Counted from the first letter of the stretch, positions 30,941 to 38,694 are shown. The stretch: 41,598 nucleotides of DNA from Christensenella sp. UBA941 (GCA_002293365.1 DBDD01000334.1:1-41598); one strand, 5' to 3'. Program-made: numbers and translations. The notes: generated by a model not told the origin, from the sequence alone.

Positions 30941-31743
30941 GCGCTTGCCTCCATCGCTTTCCGTAGATCGTCCTTTAGGTAGTAATCTCGCTTATACAGC
31001 TTGCAAAGCCTTTCACACTCCCGCCCGAACGCCGCCCAGTCTATCGGCGGAAAGCCGTATTCGGTCGGCTGGTGGTAATTAAGTTTGCCGATTTTGAACG
31101 TGTCGATGTAATCGGCGCTTTTGATCAGGCTGTAAATGCCGCTGGGATTCAAGACGGGTTCGCACGAAACCCACGTCCTTATCCCTTCCCGATGCGCTCT
31201 TTCCAGAACCGCCAGCCGTTCGATTAGCGGCGCGGCGTTCGGCTCGACGCGCAATGGAGTACCCCACGTAGAGCAGTCGCCGGTATCGGTTATGCCAAAC
31301 CAATCGTTTTCATCCAACAAATCAAAATCGCGCTCAGCAATCTCGCCGCCCTTCGTCAATATCTGGACGTGCGAACCGGCCTCCTTGATGAGTTTGATAA
31401 CCTCGCGGGTGATTGATGTGTCGAAGCCGCGCGGATATGCGTCCACCGTGAAGCACAAGTGGATTAACGCGCCTTTGAGCGGTATTCTTTCGGGCGGTGA
31501 AAAATCCTTGACGGCTCCCTTTGTCGGCTCCTTGTACGACACGTAATCCTTTTCGAGCTGCGCCTTTAGCGCGTCCAGTAAACCGGCGCGTGGCTCCACC
31601 GTTCCGTTCCACGGTCTGCCGAATCGTGCGGCCATAGGGCGGGCATAGCAGTAGAGGCAATTGTGTGGGCATGAGTCATACAGGTTCAATGCCAATTTGC
31701 AATATTCGTTTGCTTTCCCTTTTGGAACGTATATTGTTTGCAT
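30937..31743 (-). CDS. Radical SAM enzyme (SplB-like)
   Basis: This 268-residue protein contains CPHNCLYC (Cys25, Cys29, Cys32), the CX3CX2C motif that binds the 4Fe-4S cluster, followed by YARP. Downstream are the barrel-like segments LIHLCFTVDAYPRG, HVQILTKGGE and TWVSCEPVLNPSG, as in the spore-photoproduct-lyase-like SplB group. It could repair or modify DNA or a small substrate. Its place among early genes fits DNA modification or repair, but the substrate cannot be read from sequence. Confidence 0.8.
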   Translation of the reverse strand: MQTIYVPKGKANEYCKLALNLYDSCPHNCLYCYARPMAARFGRPWNGTVEPRAGLLDALKAQLEKDYVSYKEPTKGAVKDFSPPERIPLKGALIHLCFTVDAYPRGFDTSITREVIKLIKEAGSHVQILTKGGEIAERDFDLLDENDWFGITDTGDCSTWGTPLRVEPNAAPLIERLAVLERAHREGIRTWVSCEPVLNPSGIYSLIKSADYIDTFKIGKLNYHQPTEYGFPPIDWAAFGRECERLCKLYKRDYYLKDDLRKAMEASA

Positions 31744-31764
31744 TACTTCTTCTCCAAACTCACC

Positions 31765-31902
31765 TTAATATCGCCGCTCACCACGGCCTTTTATAAACGC
31801 CTCGATAACGTCGGCGGCATTAAGTGGCTTGCATTTTTCAGTGAACGCCGCCGCTATATCTTCGTCCACTACTGCACCTACGATTTTGAAACCGATGCTC
31901 AC
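31765..31902 (-). CDS. Small hypothetical protein (45 aa)
   Basis: The GTG start (31902) overlaps the stop of the MmcB-like gene as GTGA. The product (IGFKIVGAVVDEDIAAAFTE, LNAADVIEAFIKGRGE) looks like a small folded alpha/beta unit. Function unknown; coupling suggests a link with the nuclease upstream. Confidence 0.55.
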   Translation of the reverse strand: MSIGFKIVGAVVDEDIAAAFTEKCKPLNAADVIEAFIKGRGERRY

Positions 31903-32522
31903 AGCGCGTCCTCCAAATCTTCATCATCCCTACGGATCTTCCGCTCGAACGCCGCCAAATCGAACGGAACGCCTTGCCGATCTGCCCGCCGTCGGTCTTG
32001 CAGTTCCAGCGTGTCCTCCCACTCTTTCCTGTCGAACCGATTTCGCCGCTTCAAATCAGCTTCCATCCGCGCAATTTGGCGGCGCAGCGATTCAACCGTG
32101 CTGGGAATATCGCTCCTAATCCGATCATCCGCATACCGATACAGCGACCGAATAAGCGACTTAATCAGCACCGATTCGTCCACAGCCAGTTCGCGGCGGC
32201 GCGGACGCTTTACCAAATCGCGCCCGACATAGACTCCGATATCGGCGGGTATTTCGTGCGCCACTTGCTCGTAAAGCTCTGGCGTAAACACAAAGTAGTT
32301 AAAGTGGCCGACGAACGACAACGCTGCTTTGGAGCGAAAGTCCGCGAGTGTGGCCTTGATTTCGTAGCAGCGCCAAACGCCCTTGCTGTCGTAGGTGAGA
32401 TAATCGACGCGCTCATGGCCGTAAAAGCCTATCGTGACCTCGAAGCAGCCGAACACGCCCATATGCTTACGGGTTGCGCGGAATATGTCGCGTTCGAGGG
32501 ATAGGGTGGTGGAGGATTTCAT
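31899..32522 (-). CDS. MmcB-like PD-(D/E)XK nuclease-type protein
   Basis: This 207-residue protein has an N-terminal nuclease-like fold. The visible motif is GHERVDYLTYD, then WRCYEIKATLADFRSK (E-x-K at about 54-56) and IPADIGVYVG. The MmcB family is linked to DNA repair. The C-terminal half is a long charged helix region (RRQIARMEADLKRRNRFDRKEWEDTL in parts) that may mediate DNA or protein binding. It likely acts in phage DNA metabolism. Confidence 0.7.
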   Translation of the reverse strand: MKSSTTLSLERDIFRATRKHMGVFGCFEVTIGFYGHERVDYLTYDSKGVWRCYEIKATLADFRSKAALSFVGHFNYFVFTPELYEQVAHEIPADIGVYVGRDLVKRPRRRELAVDESVLIKSLIRSLYRYADDRIRSDIPSTVESLRRQIARMEADLKRRNRFDRKEWEDTLELQDRRRADRQGVPFDLAAFERKIRRDDEDLEDAL

Positions 32523-32529
32523 TGCGCCC

Positions 32530-32829
32530 CTACCTTATGCTACCGTTCATTTTCGCGGCAAACAAATCCTGTAGATGCTGTCGCGGGTCGGCTTTATATT
32601 GGCCTATCTTGGATTCAGCCTGTTCCATGAAATCGGTCAGCACCTTGATTTCCGGCAATTGCCGAACATAACCTTCGCAAGCCTGAACGTCAAGGTCGCC
32701 AATTATCCCTTTCTGCTTTAGCAGCTCGACGATTGTGCGATTCCTGATATAAACGTCCAGCAATAGCTTTTTGTCGGCAATCCTCTGCTGTGCCGAATCA
32801 AGGTCGTAATAATCGTTATTCGCAAACAT
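32530..32829 (-). CDS. Hypothetical helical protein (99 aa)
   Basis: All-helical and charged (SAQQRIADKKLLLDVYIRN, KVLTDFMEQAESKIGQYK). The ATG follows a GGAGG at the end of the previous gene. It resembles small accessory subunits in phage early operons; no family recognised. Confidence 0.6.
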   Translation of the reverse strand: MFANNDYYDLDSAQQRIADKKLLLDVYIRNRTIVELLKQKGIIGDLDVQACEGYVRQLPEIKVLTDFMEQAESKIGQYKADPRQHLQDLFAAKMNGSIR

Positions 32830-32830
32830 G

Positions 32831-33001
32831 TTACCTGTCCTCCAATAACCGATAGTAAAAACTCAACGTCCCATTCTTCAATACGGCATCACCAAAAATG
32901 CCCTGATCCACAACCTCGCTGATTATGTACGGGCCGTGATCGTCCTCGCCGTCTGGCGCGTCCCAGTTCGGGTCAAAATCATAGACCTTTGCGCGGGTCA
33001 T
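32831..33001 (-). CDS. MTRAxVYDFD-family small protein, copy 2 (56 aa)
   Basis: The product begins MTRAKVYDFDPNWDAP and contains DHGPYIISEV and LKNGTLSFYYRLLEDR. It is a paralogue of the gene at 33820, with which it shares the N-terminal block, the H-G-x-Y-V/I motif and the C-terminal tyrosine-rich helix. The start overlaps the upstream stop by ATGA. Function unknown. Confidence 0.65.
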   Translation of the reverse strand: MTRAKVYDFDPNWDAPDGEDDHGPYIISEVVDQGIFGDAVLKNGTLSFYYRLLEDR

Positions 33002-33225
33002 ATCCCATACCCCTCCCGCTTAATCGCATCTATAACCTCTCTGGTACAGAAAAGCGTATTGCCCACGACATAAGCCTCTCCCGGCGAACGCGGAACGGCG
33101 GCATAACCGTAACGCTTGCGCCACTTCTTGTCTATCCGCGCTCTCCTGTGGCGGCGGCGCTGGACGTAATCAACGTGCGGCTGGATTTCGATGATTCGTA
33201 TGCCGCCGAGATAGTGGGTGGTCAT
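32998..33225 (-). CDS. Small basic hypothetical protein (75 aa)
   Basis: It starts at ATG 33225, overlapping the previous stop. It contains YVQRRRHRRARIDKKWRKRYG and then AYVVGNTLFCTREVIDAIKREG. The arginine-rich stretch points to nucleic-acid binding. No family recognised. Confidence 0.6.
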   Translation of the reverse strand: MTTHYLGGIRIIEIQPHVDYVQRRRHRRARIDKKWRKRYGYAAVPRSPGEAYVVGNTLFCTREVIDAIKREGYGI

Positions 33226-33542
33226 GTCTTTGCTGCCCCTTCCGGCTCTACGCCAATCGATCTCAGCCAATCCGGGTTAAGCGGCCCTTCACCCGCTGGC
33301 CCTTGTGGATGATCGCGCACTTGCTTGCCCTTAATACCACAGATATCCGAATATTTGCAGTCCGAGCAGCCGCTTTTATTCCAGCCGGTATTACAGTCAT
33401 GCCAATACTGGTATTCGCGCATATAAACCATCCTGATTTCGTGCGGGCGCTCCTTTTGGCATTCGGAACAAAAGTAAATTGCATCACAGGCGTATGCTTG
33501 CGGCAGTTCCTTTTTGCAAAAATGGCATGTTGCGTTTGACAT
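33222..33542 (-). CDS. Cysteine-rich zinc protein (106 aa)
   Basis: Four cysteine pairs or near pairs (CHFCKK, CSECQK, CSDCKYSDIC) suggest two zinc sites. GGAGG precedes the ATG. It may be a nucleic-acid-binding or adaptor protein; no named family recognised. Confidence 0.65.
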   Translation of the reverse strand: MSNATCHFCKKELPQAYACDAIYFCSECQKERPHEIRMVYMREYQYWHDCNTGWNKSGCSDCKYSDICGIKGKQVRDHPQGPAGEGPLNPDWLRSIGVEPEGAAKT

Positions 33543-33551
33543 AACGACCTC

Positions 33552-33836
33552 CTAAAACAATCCGCACCCTAAGAGTTTCACGTCATACGGACGATACAGC
33601 ACAACGGACGCGCTCATTTTCAGCGTCTTCTTTGCCTTATCAAGCATACTAGCCGTCAACTCGCCATCCAGCAGGAATAGCGGGACTTGCCCGACTCCGA
33701 GCGGCGTAGATTCGTACTTTTTGTGCGGCTCCGCAAATTTACGGTACGCGCCGATCATCTTTGAAGCGTTGCCGTAAATCGGAAGGTAGCGGGCGATGTT
33801 CGCGCCGGTAAGCTCGAATTTATCGAAGGAAGTCAT
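33552..33836 (-). CDS. Hypothetical protein (94 aa)
   Basis: It starts at ATG 33836 after GGAGGAG and overlaps the end of the previous gene. It contains IARYLPIYGNASKMIGAYRK and VPLFLLDGELTASMLDKAKK, a mixed alpha/beta pattern. Function unknown. Confidence 0.6.
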   Translation of the reverse strand: MTSFDKFELTGANIARYLPIYGNASKMIGAYRKFAEPHKKYESTPLGVGQVPLFLLDGELTASMLDKAKKTLKMSASVVLYRPYDVKLLGCGLF

Positions 33837-34014
33837 AACGCTCCTCCCTGTCCAGCAGTTCATAAAATCGGCTTAATTGGCCGTTTTTCAGCCTCGCATA
33901 ACCGGTGTGCGGCTCGATATAGTCAATTTCGCGAACGACGTATGCGCCGTGAACATCAACGCCGTCGGCAAACTCTTTGTTATCGTCAAAATCGTAGACT
34001 ACTGCACGGGTCAT
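33820..34014 (-). CDS. MTRAxVYDFD-family small protein, copy 1 (64 aa)
   Basis: It begins MTRAVVYDFDDNKEFADG with DVHGAYVVREID and LKNGQLSRFYELLDREER. It is related to the gene at 32831. The start overlaps the upstream stop. Keeping two diverged copies 0.8 kb apart suggests they are not simple redundancy. Function unknown. Confidence 0.65.
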   Translation of the reverse strand: MTRAVVYDFDDNKEFADGVDVHGAYVVREIDYIEPHTGYARLKNGQLSRFYELLDREERYDFLR

Positions 34015-34787
34015 AACGCGCCCTCCATCCCCGCCGCATACCCAACCACATCAAACTCCACCGGCGCTTCATCATGCCGCAAATACAGCGGATGGTGCGG
34101 GTGTCCGGCCTTTGAAACAGCGCCTATCCGTATCCACCGCGAATCGTACTTGCCGACAGCGGCGAGAATGTCCTTCAAGCACTCGCGCAAATACGGCCTT
34201 TTTTCGATGATCGTTCCCCACGCCGCCCAGATATCGCACGTATTCAGACTAAAGAACCGCTCTATGCACTCCAAATTGGCCTTGTGAAGCGCGGTGTCCA
34301 TGTGCCGGTGTAGGTCGTTCGGGTTCGGCGCGCGCTGGGGGTATATGTTCAGCATCATCCAGCCCTCATAGCCGTGCATAATCGCCCGCTCCGCGTCCGG
34401 CTTAACCGCGAACGCCAGCCACTTGATGCCGTAATCGGCGTAATCCCATGCGCAACCGTAACCCGGCCAGCCGCAATGAAACGATTCATCCTCTTTCCAA
34501 CCGGCGCATGTGCGGTAGTAGCCCGAAAACGGCTTGGAACGCCATTTGGTCGGATCGAATATCTCAATCCATACCCAGTGCTTTAGCGGTTCGGCGTCGA
34601 AGGATTTTAGCTGGTCGATGGTAAGGGGGATGGTTTCGGCGTCCTCGTAGCTGCACAACCGCTCTTGAACCGTTACGCCGTCGAAGTCTGGATACACGCC
34701 GTAGGCTTCCTCGCCGCAGCGTTCGCATGTGACGGGGTGGATGAATACGGGCTGGCCGGTGTTGTTTCGGGTGGTTAGGCGTTGCAT
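34011..34787 (-). CDS. DUF1643-like protein with N-terminal zinc motif
   Basis: This 258-residue protein has an N-terminal phage-type segment with CERCGEEAYG (CxxC). The C-terminal ~140 residues match the DUF1643 pattern: GWMMLNIYPQRAPNPNDL, CDIWAAWGTIIEKRPYLREC and GAVSKAGHPHHPLYL. The function of DUF1643 is not established. It lies in the early operon with ATGA overlap to the next gene. Confidence 0.75.
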   Translation of the reverse strand: MQRLTTRNNTGQPVFIHPVTCERCGEEAYGVYPDFDGVTVQERLCSYEDAETIPLTIDQLKSFDAEPLKHWVWIEIFDPTKWRSKPFSGYYRTCAGWKEDESFHCGWPGYGCAWDYADYGIKWLAFAVKPDAERAIMHGYEGWMMLNIYPQRAPNPNDLHRHMDTALHKANLECIERFFSLNTCDIWAAWGTIIEKRPYLRECLKDILAAVGKYDSRWIRIGAVSKAGHPHHPLYLRHDEAPVEFDVVGYAAGMEGAL

Positions 34788-35200
34788 GACTTCTTCGCCT
34801 CCCGCTCTCTTAACGCAGATTCGGCCTCGGGGCGGGTCAAGAAGAACGTGCTACCCAGCGAGTTTATCTTCAAGACTACGCTCGACGCTTGCCTTACGCG
34901 CATTTCGTCTACAACTTGAATGTAAGCAACTTTCTTAACGCCAAATCCGATAACTTGCGCCTCGATAACTTCTTCGCGCGGTTGAAAATTTGTTTCTCGC
35001 GGGAAGACGGTTTTTATGCGATATATCGTACTGCCGACTGGACACGGCAACCATACCAACAACCCATCTTCCTTCGCGCTCTCATACGCCGCCAGTTCAT
35101 TAACGGCGGTTCCAGCTAAATCGCCGCCTTCGATTTCGTGAATGAGTGAACGGTCAATGCAGTAGCCGCCGTTGGGAGATTTTTTGGTTAAGCGTGACAT
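34775..35200 (-). CDS. Hypothetical phage protein (141 aa)
   Basis: It starts at ATG 35200 after GGAGG. The N-terminus SRLTKKSPNGGYCIDRSLI is a pattern seen in phage proteins of Clostridia, followed by LAAYESAKEDGLLVWLPCPVGSTIYRI read in parts, and a beta-rich end. An upstream in-frame extension (to 35296) lacks a ribosome binding site. The 92 bases 35201-35292 hold nothing else I can support. Confidence 0.65.
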   Translation of the reverse strand: MSRLTKKSPNGGYCIDRSLIHEIEGGDLAGTAVNELAAYESAKEDGLLVWLPCPVGSTIYRIKTVFPRETNFQPREEVIEAQVIGFGVKKVAYIQVVDEMRVRQASSVVLKINSLGSTFFLTRPEAESALREREAKKSCNA

Positions 35201-35292
35201 TGGCTTGCCTCCGTTTGGATTGAATAAGGATGGGAACGTGCATTTGCGGCGGCTTGTGGCGTCGGCGTCGTGGAGGGCGATGTGGAGGGCGC

Positions 35293-36078
35293 TCATGCTG
35301 AAATACCGAACAAATCGTAAATCTCGCGCGGAATCTTTCGGCAAGCATTACCGTATAGCGGATTGAACGCATAGCAGACGGAATCCCCGGATTTCAGCCT
35401 TGCGATAATGCTGCACTTAGCCATCCTCGCCAAGCATTCTTGCGCTTTTTTCTCTACAATGCCGAAAAGGGCGGCTATGTCTTTAAGCGTAAACGCTTCA
35501 CCCGACTTCCCGATGATGTTTGTATCCTGCATGATTGTTTCGCGAAGCTTAAAAGCTCTCACAAGGTCGATACCGGCTAAACCCACATCGCACAACCGAT
35601 AAACGTTATTTATCCCGACATACGACCGCCCCTCGTCGATAATCCCGCCGCCGATTTTGTCATTCCAGAACTTCGCGCTAGGAGTGCTTGGCATAATACC
35701 GGCTCTAAGCTTCTCGATCTGCTCATGAACGGCGGGAACGTCCGAAAACCATTCGCCGTGCAAGGCGTGCTCGTCCAATGTCTTGTGCAATGCGCTTTCA
35801 AGCCGCACGCCCCCAATCATAGAGTACAGGATTCGCAACTCATATGGATGGGCCGTTTGCAAACTGCGTAATCGCTTGGGGAGGTTCGTGGTATAGCCTA
35901 TTTTTATTGGGCCTCCGTTAACGGCCTGAATGAAATATACAACGCCTTTGTCGCTTTCCGCTTTATCGTGCGTCGAATCGAAAAGGATTTCGTCTGTCTC
36001 CGGGTCTTTAAGGCGAAAATTGGCGGGCAGTGGCGTAACGTCACCATTTGCCCGAAGGATTTTGTATGTGTTGCTCAT
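35293..36078 (-). CDS. GIY-YIG (T5orf172-like) protein with C-terminal winged helix
   Basis: This 261-residue protein starts at ATG 36078, overlapping the chimeric transcription factor by ATGA. Residues about 45-124 form a T5orf172-type GIY-YIG domain (GVVYFIQAVNGGPIKIGYT, LPKRLRSLQTAHP, LHGEWFS). The C-terminal ~90 residues look like a winged helix (TLKDIAALFGIVEKKAQECL). It may nick DNA or act as a DNA-binding regulator; the coupling to a transcription factor favours a joint role. Confidence 0.75.
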   Translation of the reverse strand: MSNTYKILRANGDVTPLPANFRLKDPETDEILFDSTHDKAESDKGVVYFIQAVNGGPIKIGYTTNLPKRLRSLQTAHPYELRILYSMIGGVRLESALHKTLDEHALHGEWFSDVPAVHEQIEKLRAGIMPSTPSAKFWNDKIGGGIIDEGRSYVGINNVYRLCDVGLAGIDLVRAFKLRETIMQDTNIIGKSGEAFTLKDIAALFGIVEKKAQECLARMAKCSIIARLKSGDSVCYAFNPLYGNACRKIPREIYDLFGISA

Positions 36079-37064
36079 TTGCCGTCCTCCGCTACCCGCT
36101 CGTATCCCTTCTCGCATTCAGCCCGAATGGCAATCCCGTTCTTTTCACATTTGAACAATATCTCGGAAATACTTCTTTGCCCTAAATTGTGAATCCGCGA
36201 AAGCTTTTCTAGGGTGGTGTCTGCAAGTTCCTGCACCGTCTTTATCCCATTCCTTGTAAGGCAGTTATACGACCTGACGGTTAAATCCAAAACCTCTATA
36301 GGATGATTCAACTCGTCGTTCTCGCGTATGCGCTCCTGAACAGCAGAAAACCTCTCTCTCCGCCTCTCTGCTTCAACCGCTAATTCGGCCACACGCCTTT
36401 TTGATTCGATTTCGGCCTCTTCCTTTCTCGCCTTGACAATTTCGGCCTGTACCATGATTCCGTTTTTAAGCATTTCCGCTCTGTCGCGATAACGCAATTT
36501 CCTAAGCGCCTTGGCCTCTATTTGGCGTATACGTTCCCTCGTCAGATTGAATTGCTCCGCCAATTCGTCAAGCGTCGATTCATCTTTCACCCTGCCGATA
36601 ATCACAATTTTTTCGCGCGGAGTAATCGTGTCAAGGACGCGCTCTATCGTTTCTTCAACGTCGTGCGGCATATCATCGTAGTTCTTTTCTCCAAATACGG
36701 CGCAATATAGCGATTCTGGCCAAACCGGTTTGTACTGTATAAATTTGCGCACCCTCGGTTCACCTTTGCTTCTTGGCTCCCTTGCAGCTTTATTGACATG
36801 TCGGCTAAACAGAAGCGACAACCGTTGCTTATCCATGCCAATCTTCTCGGAAATTGCTGATAGCGACGCTCCCTCGATTAACATATTTACCGCCGTAAGA
36901 TGCTTTTCAAGCTCGTCGCGCCATTTCTCCGCATCTTCCCTTGTGATATTGGCCGTTGCATCGAGATATCCGAGAGTTTTCCTGTACTCGCTTATACATT
37001 CGGGACAAACGACCTGCTTATTCCTTGTTGCGGAAAAGGTCACGCCACAATGTAAACATGTCAT
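36075..37064 (-). CDS. Chimeric transcription factor: sigma region 4 plus RNAP alpha C-terminal domain
   Basis: This 329-residue protein has four visible modules. Residues 1-25: a zinc knuckle (Cys3, Cys6, Cys20, Cys23). About 64-90: a helix-turn-helix (LSAISEKIGMDKQRLSLLF). About 145-194: sigma region 4 with the RpoD-like TPREKIVIIGRV and TLDELAEQFNLTRERIRQIE. About 254-312: an RNA polymerase alpha C-terminal domain (VRSYNCLTRNGIKTVQELA, IHNLGQRSISEI). That last domain keeps the residues matching DNA contacts of the bacterial domain (Arg264, Asn267, Cys268, Gly295, Arg297, Ser298). A coiled coil (200-250) links the last two. It could recruit or retarget host polymerase to promoters with AT-rich upstream sites, such as the repeated 17-bp motif here. 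Module calls are strong; the role is inferred. Confidence 0.85.
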   Translation of the reverse strand: MTCLHCGVTFSATRNKQVVCPECISEYRKTLGYLDATANITREDAEKWRDELEKHLTAVNMLIEGASLSAISEKIGMDKQRLSLLFSRHVNKAAREPRSKGEPRVRKFIQYKPVWPESLYCAVFGEKNYDDMPHDVEETIERVLDTITPREKIVIIGRVKDESTLDELAEQFNLTRERIRQIEAKALRKLRYRDRAEMLKNGIMVQAEIVKARKEEAEIESKRRVAELAVEAERRRERFSAVQERIRENDELNHPIEVLDLTVRSYNCLTRNGIKTVQELADTTLEKLSRIHNLGQRSISEILFKCEKNGIAIRAECEKGYERVAEDGK

Positions 37065-37612
37065 GGATTCTTCACTTCCAGTTTGCTTTTTTCCGCCGTC
37101 GCGGCTCCGATCAGCCGCTTAACCTCTTGCTCTTGCTCGTTCAAAGTAATCGCAACGCCGACATTGAATTTAGACATCCACATCTTGCCGCCGCTATTTT
37201 TCCAAACGATGCTGTGATTCACGGCGTAGATGTTTTCCTGACCTGTTTTAAGAACCGATATGAACCCACGATCTTTTAGCGTCTTTATTGCGCGTTTTAT
37301 CGTCGAAGTGCTCACGCCCAAAATCTCGCTCAATGCCTTATGGGAACACATGGCTCCGTTCTTCCTGTCCATCACGTCCCAAAAAACGACTAGCAGCGCC
37401 ATAGACGCGGGTGCTTCGAGCGCCAATCTCATAAGCTCGTTCGTTTTGTCGAGGTTGTTTTGGACGAACCGCGAAAACGCGCTCTTGTTATATGCTTTAT
37501 GCGCGGCGGCAGCGGCCTTTTGCGCAAGCCCAAGCTCATCTATCCGCTCGTCGAATGTGCGGCTGTTTGGGTTGCTGGGGTCTTTCGTTTTGCCTACAGT
37601 GATTACGTCCGT
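37061..37612 (-). CDS. RepL-like winged-helix replication or regulatory protein
   Basis: About 183 residues if it starts at the ACG at 37612, which lies 9 bases after AAGGAG. The first ATG in the frame (37432) is far inside a clearly coding stretch (NKSAFSRFVQNNLDKTNEL precedes it). A one-base insertion near 37610 would link the frame to a GTG at 37619, so a sequence error is also possible. The core (SMALLVVFWDVMDRKNGAM, LSEILGVSTSTIKRAIKTL, YAVNHSIVWKNSGGK) is a winged helix like RepL of Firmicute plasmids. It may initiate replication or regulate transcription. Confidence 0.7.
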   Translation of the reverse strand, partial: TDVITVGKTKDPSNPNSRTFDERIDELGLAQKAAAAAHKAYNKSAFSRFVQNNLDKTNELMRLALEAPASMALLVVFWDVMDRKNGAMCSHKALSEILGVSTSTIKRAIKTLKDRGFISVLKTGQENIYAVNHSIVWKNSGGKMWMSKFNVGVAITLNEQEQEVKRLIGAATAEKSKLEVKNP

Positions 37613-37773
37613 CGCTCACAACTCCTTAAAAACAGTGCGTAGGGTAGGCCACGTATTTGGCCTATGCCTAGTTCATCCTGTGACCCGTCGGTTTGCCCGT
37701 TTGGCCCTAAGTTTAGACATTTTCTCACAGGCCGTTCTTTATTATCTTTATGCAACCAGAAATATGGTTTCAT
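37603..37773 (-). CDS. Possible leaderless small ORF (56 aa)
   Basis: ATG 37773 coincides with the predicted transcription start of the promoter at 37781-37809, so translation would be leaderless. The frame (KPYFWLHKDNKERPVRKCLN) ends inside the ribosome binding site and start region of the RepL-like gene, which could couple the two. There is no ribosome binding site and no family match, so it may instead be part of a 160-base untranslated leader. Confidence 0.3.
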   Translation of the reverse strand: MKPYFWLHKDNKERPVRKCLNLGPNGQTDGSQDELGIGQIRGLPYALFLRSCERRT

Positions 37774-37780
37774 TATGACT

Positions 37781-37809
37781 ATTCTAGCACAGCCTAGACG
37801 AAAAAACAA
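37781..37809 (-). promoter_or_regulatory. Early promoter TTGTTT-N17-TAGAAT
   Basis: On the minus strand TTGTTT (37809-37804) and TAGAAT (37786-37781), 17 bases apart, lie upstream of the RepL-like and chimeric transcription factor genes. Motif copy H lies about 38 bases upstream of the -35 box. It is the only clear promoter for the long early operon. Confidence 0.6.
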
Positions 37810-37846
37810 GCCCAAAATACAAGATATAGTATATAATATTTCTCAT

Positions 37847-37863
37847 ACATACTACATATTGTG
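37847..37863 (-). promoter_or_regulatory. AT-rich 17-bp motif (site H)
   Basis: The minus strand reads CACAATATGTAGTATGT, the most diverged copy of the motif family. It lies in the intergenic region upstream of the operon that encodes the chimeric transcription factor, which suggests feedback control. Confidence 0.45.
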
Positions 37864-37919
37864 TTTCAAGCAATCCGCAACCGCTCTCCCTTGTACCCCA
37901 TCACGTGCGAAAGCAGCGG

Positions 37920-38132
37920 CTATCCGAGCGCTAACAGCAGCAGCGCCAGCAGCCATAAATAAGCCGGATTTTTGAAGAACATACAGGCGAATACCGTAAC
38001 TGTCAGCACCGCCAGTACCATGACGATCTGTTTGGCATACTTCGCCACCGTGATCTGCGCAATTGCTTTCGCTTGCGCGTCGGCATGGCCGTTCGCGACT
38101 TGGGCGGCGGGTTCGGGTTTGGGATTATCCAT
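37920..38132 (-). CDS. Small two-pass membrane protein (70 aa)
   Basis: It starts at ATG 38132 with AAGGAG eight bases upstream. An alanine-rich soluble N-terminus (PEPAAQVANGHADAQAKAIA) precedes two hydrophobic segments (IVMVLAVLTVTVFACMFF and AYLWLLALLLLALG). Holin-like in size, but no lysin gene is seen nearby. Function unknown. Confidence 0.65.
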   Translation of the reverse strand: MDNPKPEPAAQVANGHADAQAKAIAQITVAKYAKQIVMVLAVLTVTVFACMFFKNPAYLWLLALLLLALG

Positions 38133-38152
38133 TTTCAAAACTCCTTCTGCAC

Positions 38153-38413
38153 TCAATAATCTCTCGTATATCCCCACTTGCCGCATTTCGGGCAGCAGAC
38201 GCGCCATATGCCTACGCGATGGCCGGAAGCATCGAAGCAATCCAAAACCTCGTTCGCATAAACGTACTCATGGCGGCAAAGCAACTGTTTCAGAAAACGA
38301 TATAGTGAAAGATGCTTTGGCTTTGTTCGGAGCTCGACGTTGCCGACATCGGGAATTGGGTTGCCGTGACGGTCGGTAATAATCATTGGTCTGGAATTGA
38401 AGTTATCGCCCAT
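38153..38413 (-). CDS. Zinc-binding hypothetical protein (86 aa)
   Basis: GGAGC precedes the ATG. The C-terminal half has a Cys/His layout (LLCRHEYVYANEVLDCFD, RVCCPKCGKWGY) suggesting one zinc site. The N-terminus is polar (IITDRHGNPIPDVGNVELR). No family recognised. Confidence 0.6.
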   Translation of the reverse strand: MGDNFNSRPMIITDRHGNPIPDVGNVELRTKPKHLSLYRFLKQLLCRHEYVYANEVLDCFDASGHRVGIWRVCCPKCGKWGYTRDY

Positions 38414-38455
38414 TTCGAAAGCTCCTTTTTATTTTCTCTCGGATTTTCAGAACCG

Positions 38456-38626
38456 CTACAGCGCGGCCAGCTCGGATTCGAGGGCGGCGATCCGATTCCT
38501 TACGCAAGCCGCCATACCATTGGTTGTCGCGGTCTGGACGTCGTCGCCAATTATTTCAAGCGCAGCACGACTCGCGATGATATTTTTGACAATCTCGACC
38601 GCTTTTTCAAGCGTTTTCTTCGCCAT
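38456..38626 (-). CDS. Small helical protein (56 aa)
   Basis: ATG 38626 follows an AAAGGCGG site. The product is helical throughout (KKTLEKAVEIVKNIIASRAA, RNRIAALESELAAL) and could form a coiled-coil dimer. It is too short to name. Confidence 0.6.
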   Translation of the reverse strand: MAKKTLEKAVEIVKNIIASRAALEIIGDDVQTATTNGMAACVRNRIAALESELAAL

Positions 38627-38694
38627 TGTGAATACCGCCTTTCAATCCATCGTGAATGATTATGCTTCTTTTTTGTATTTTGCGGCGCTAAAAA

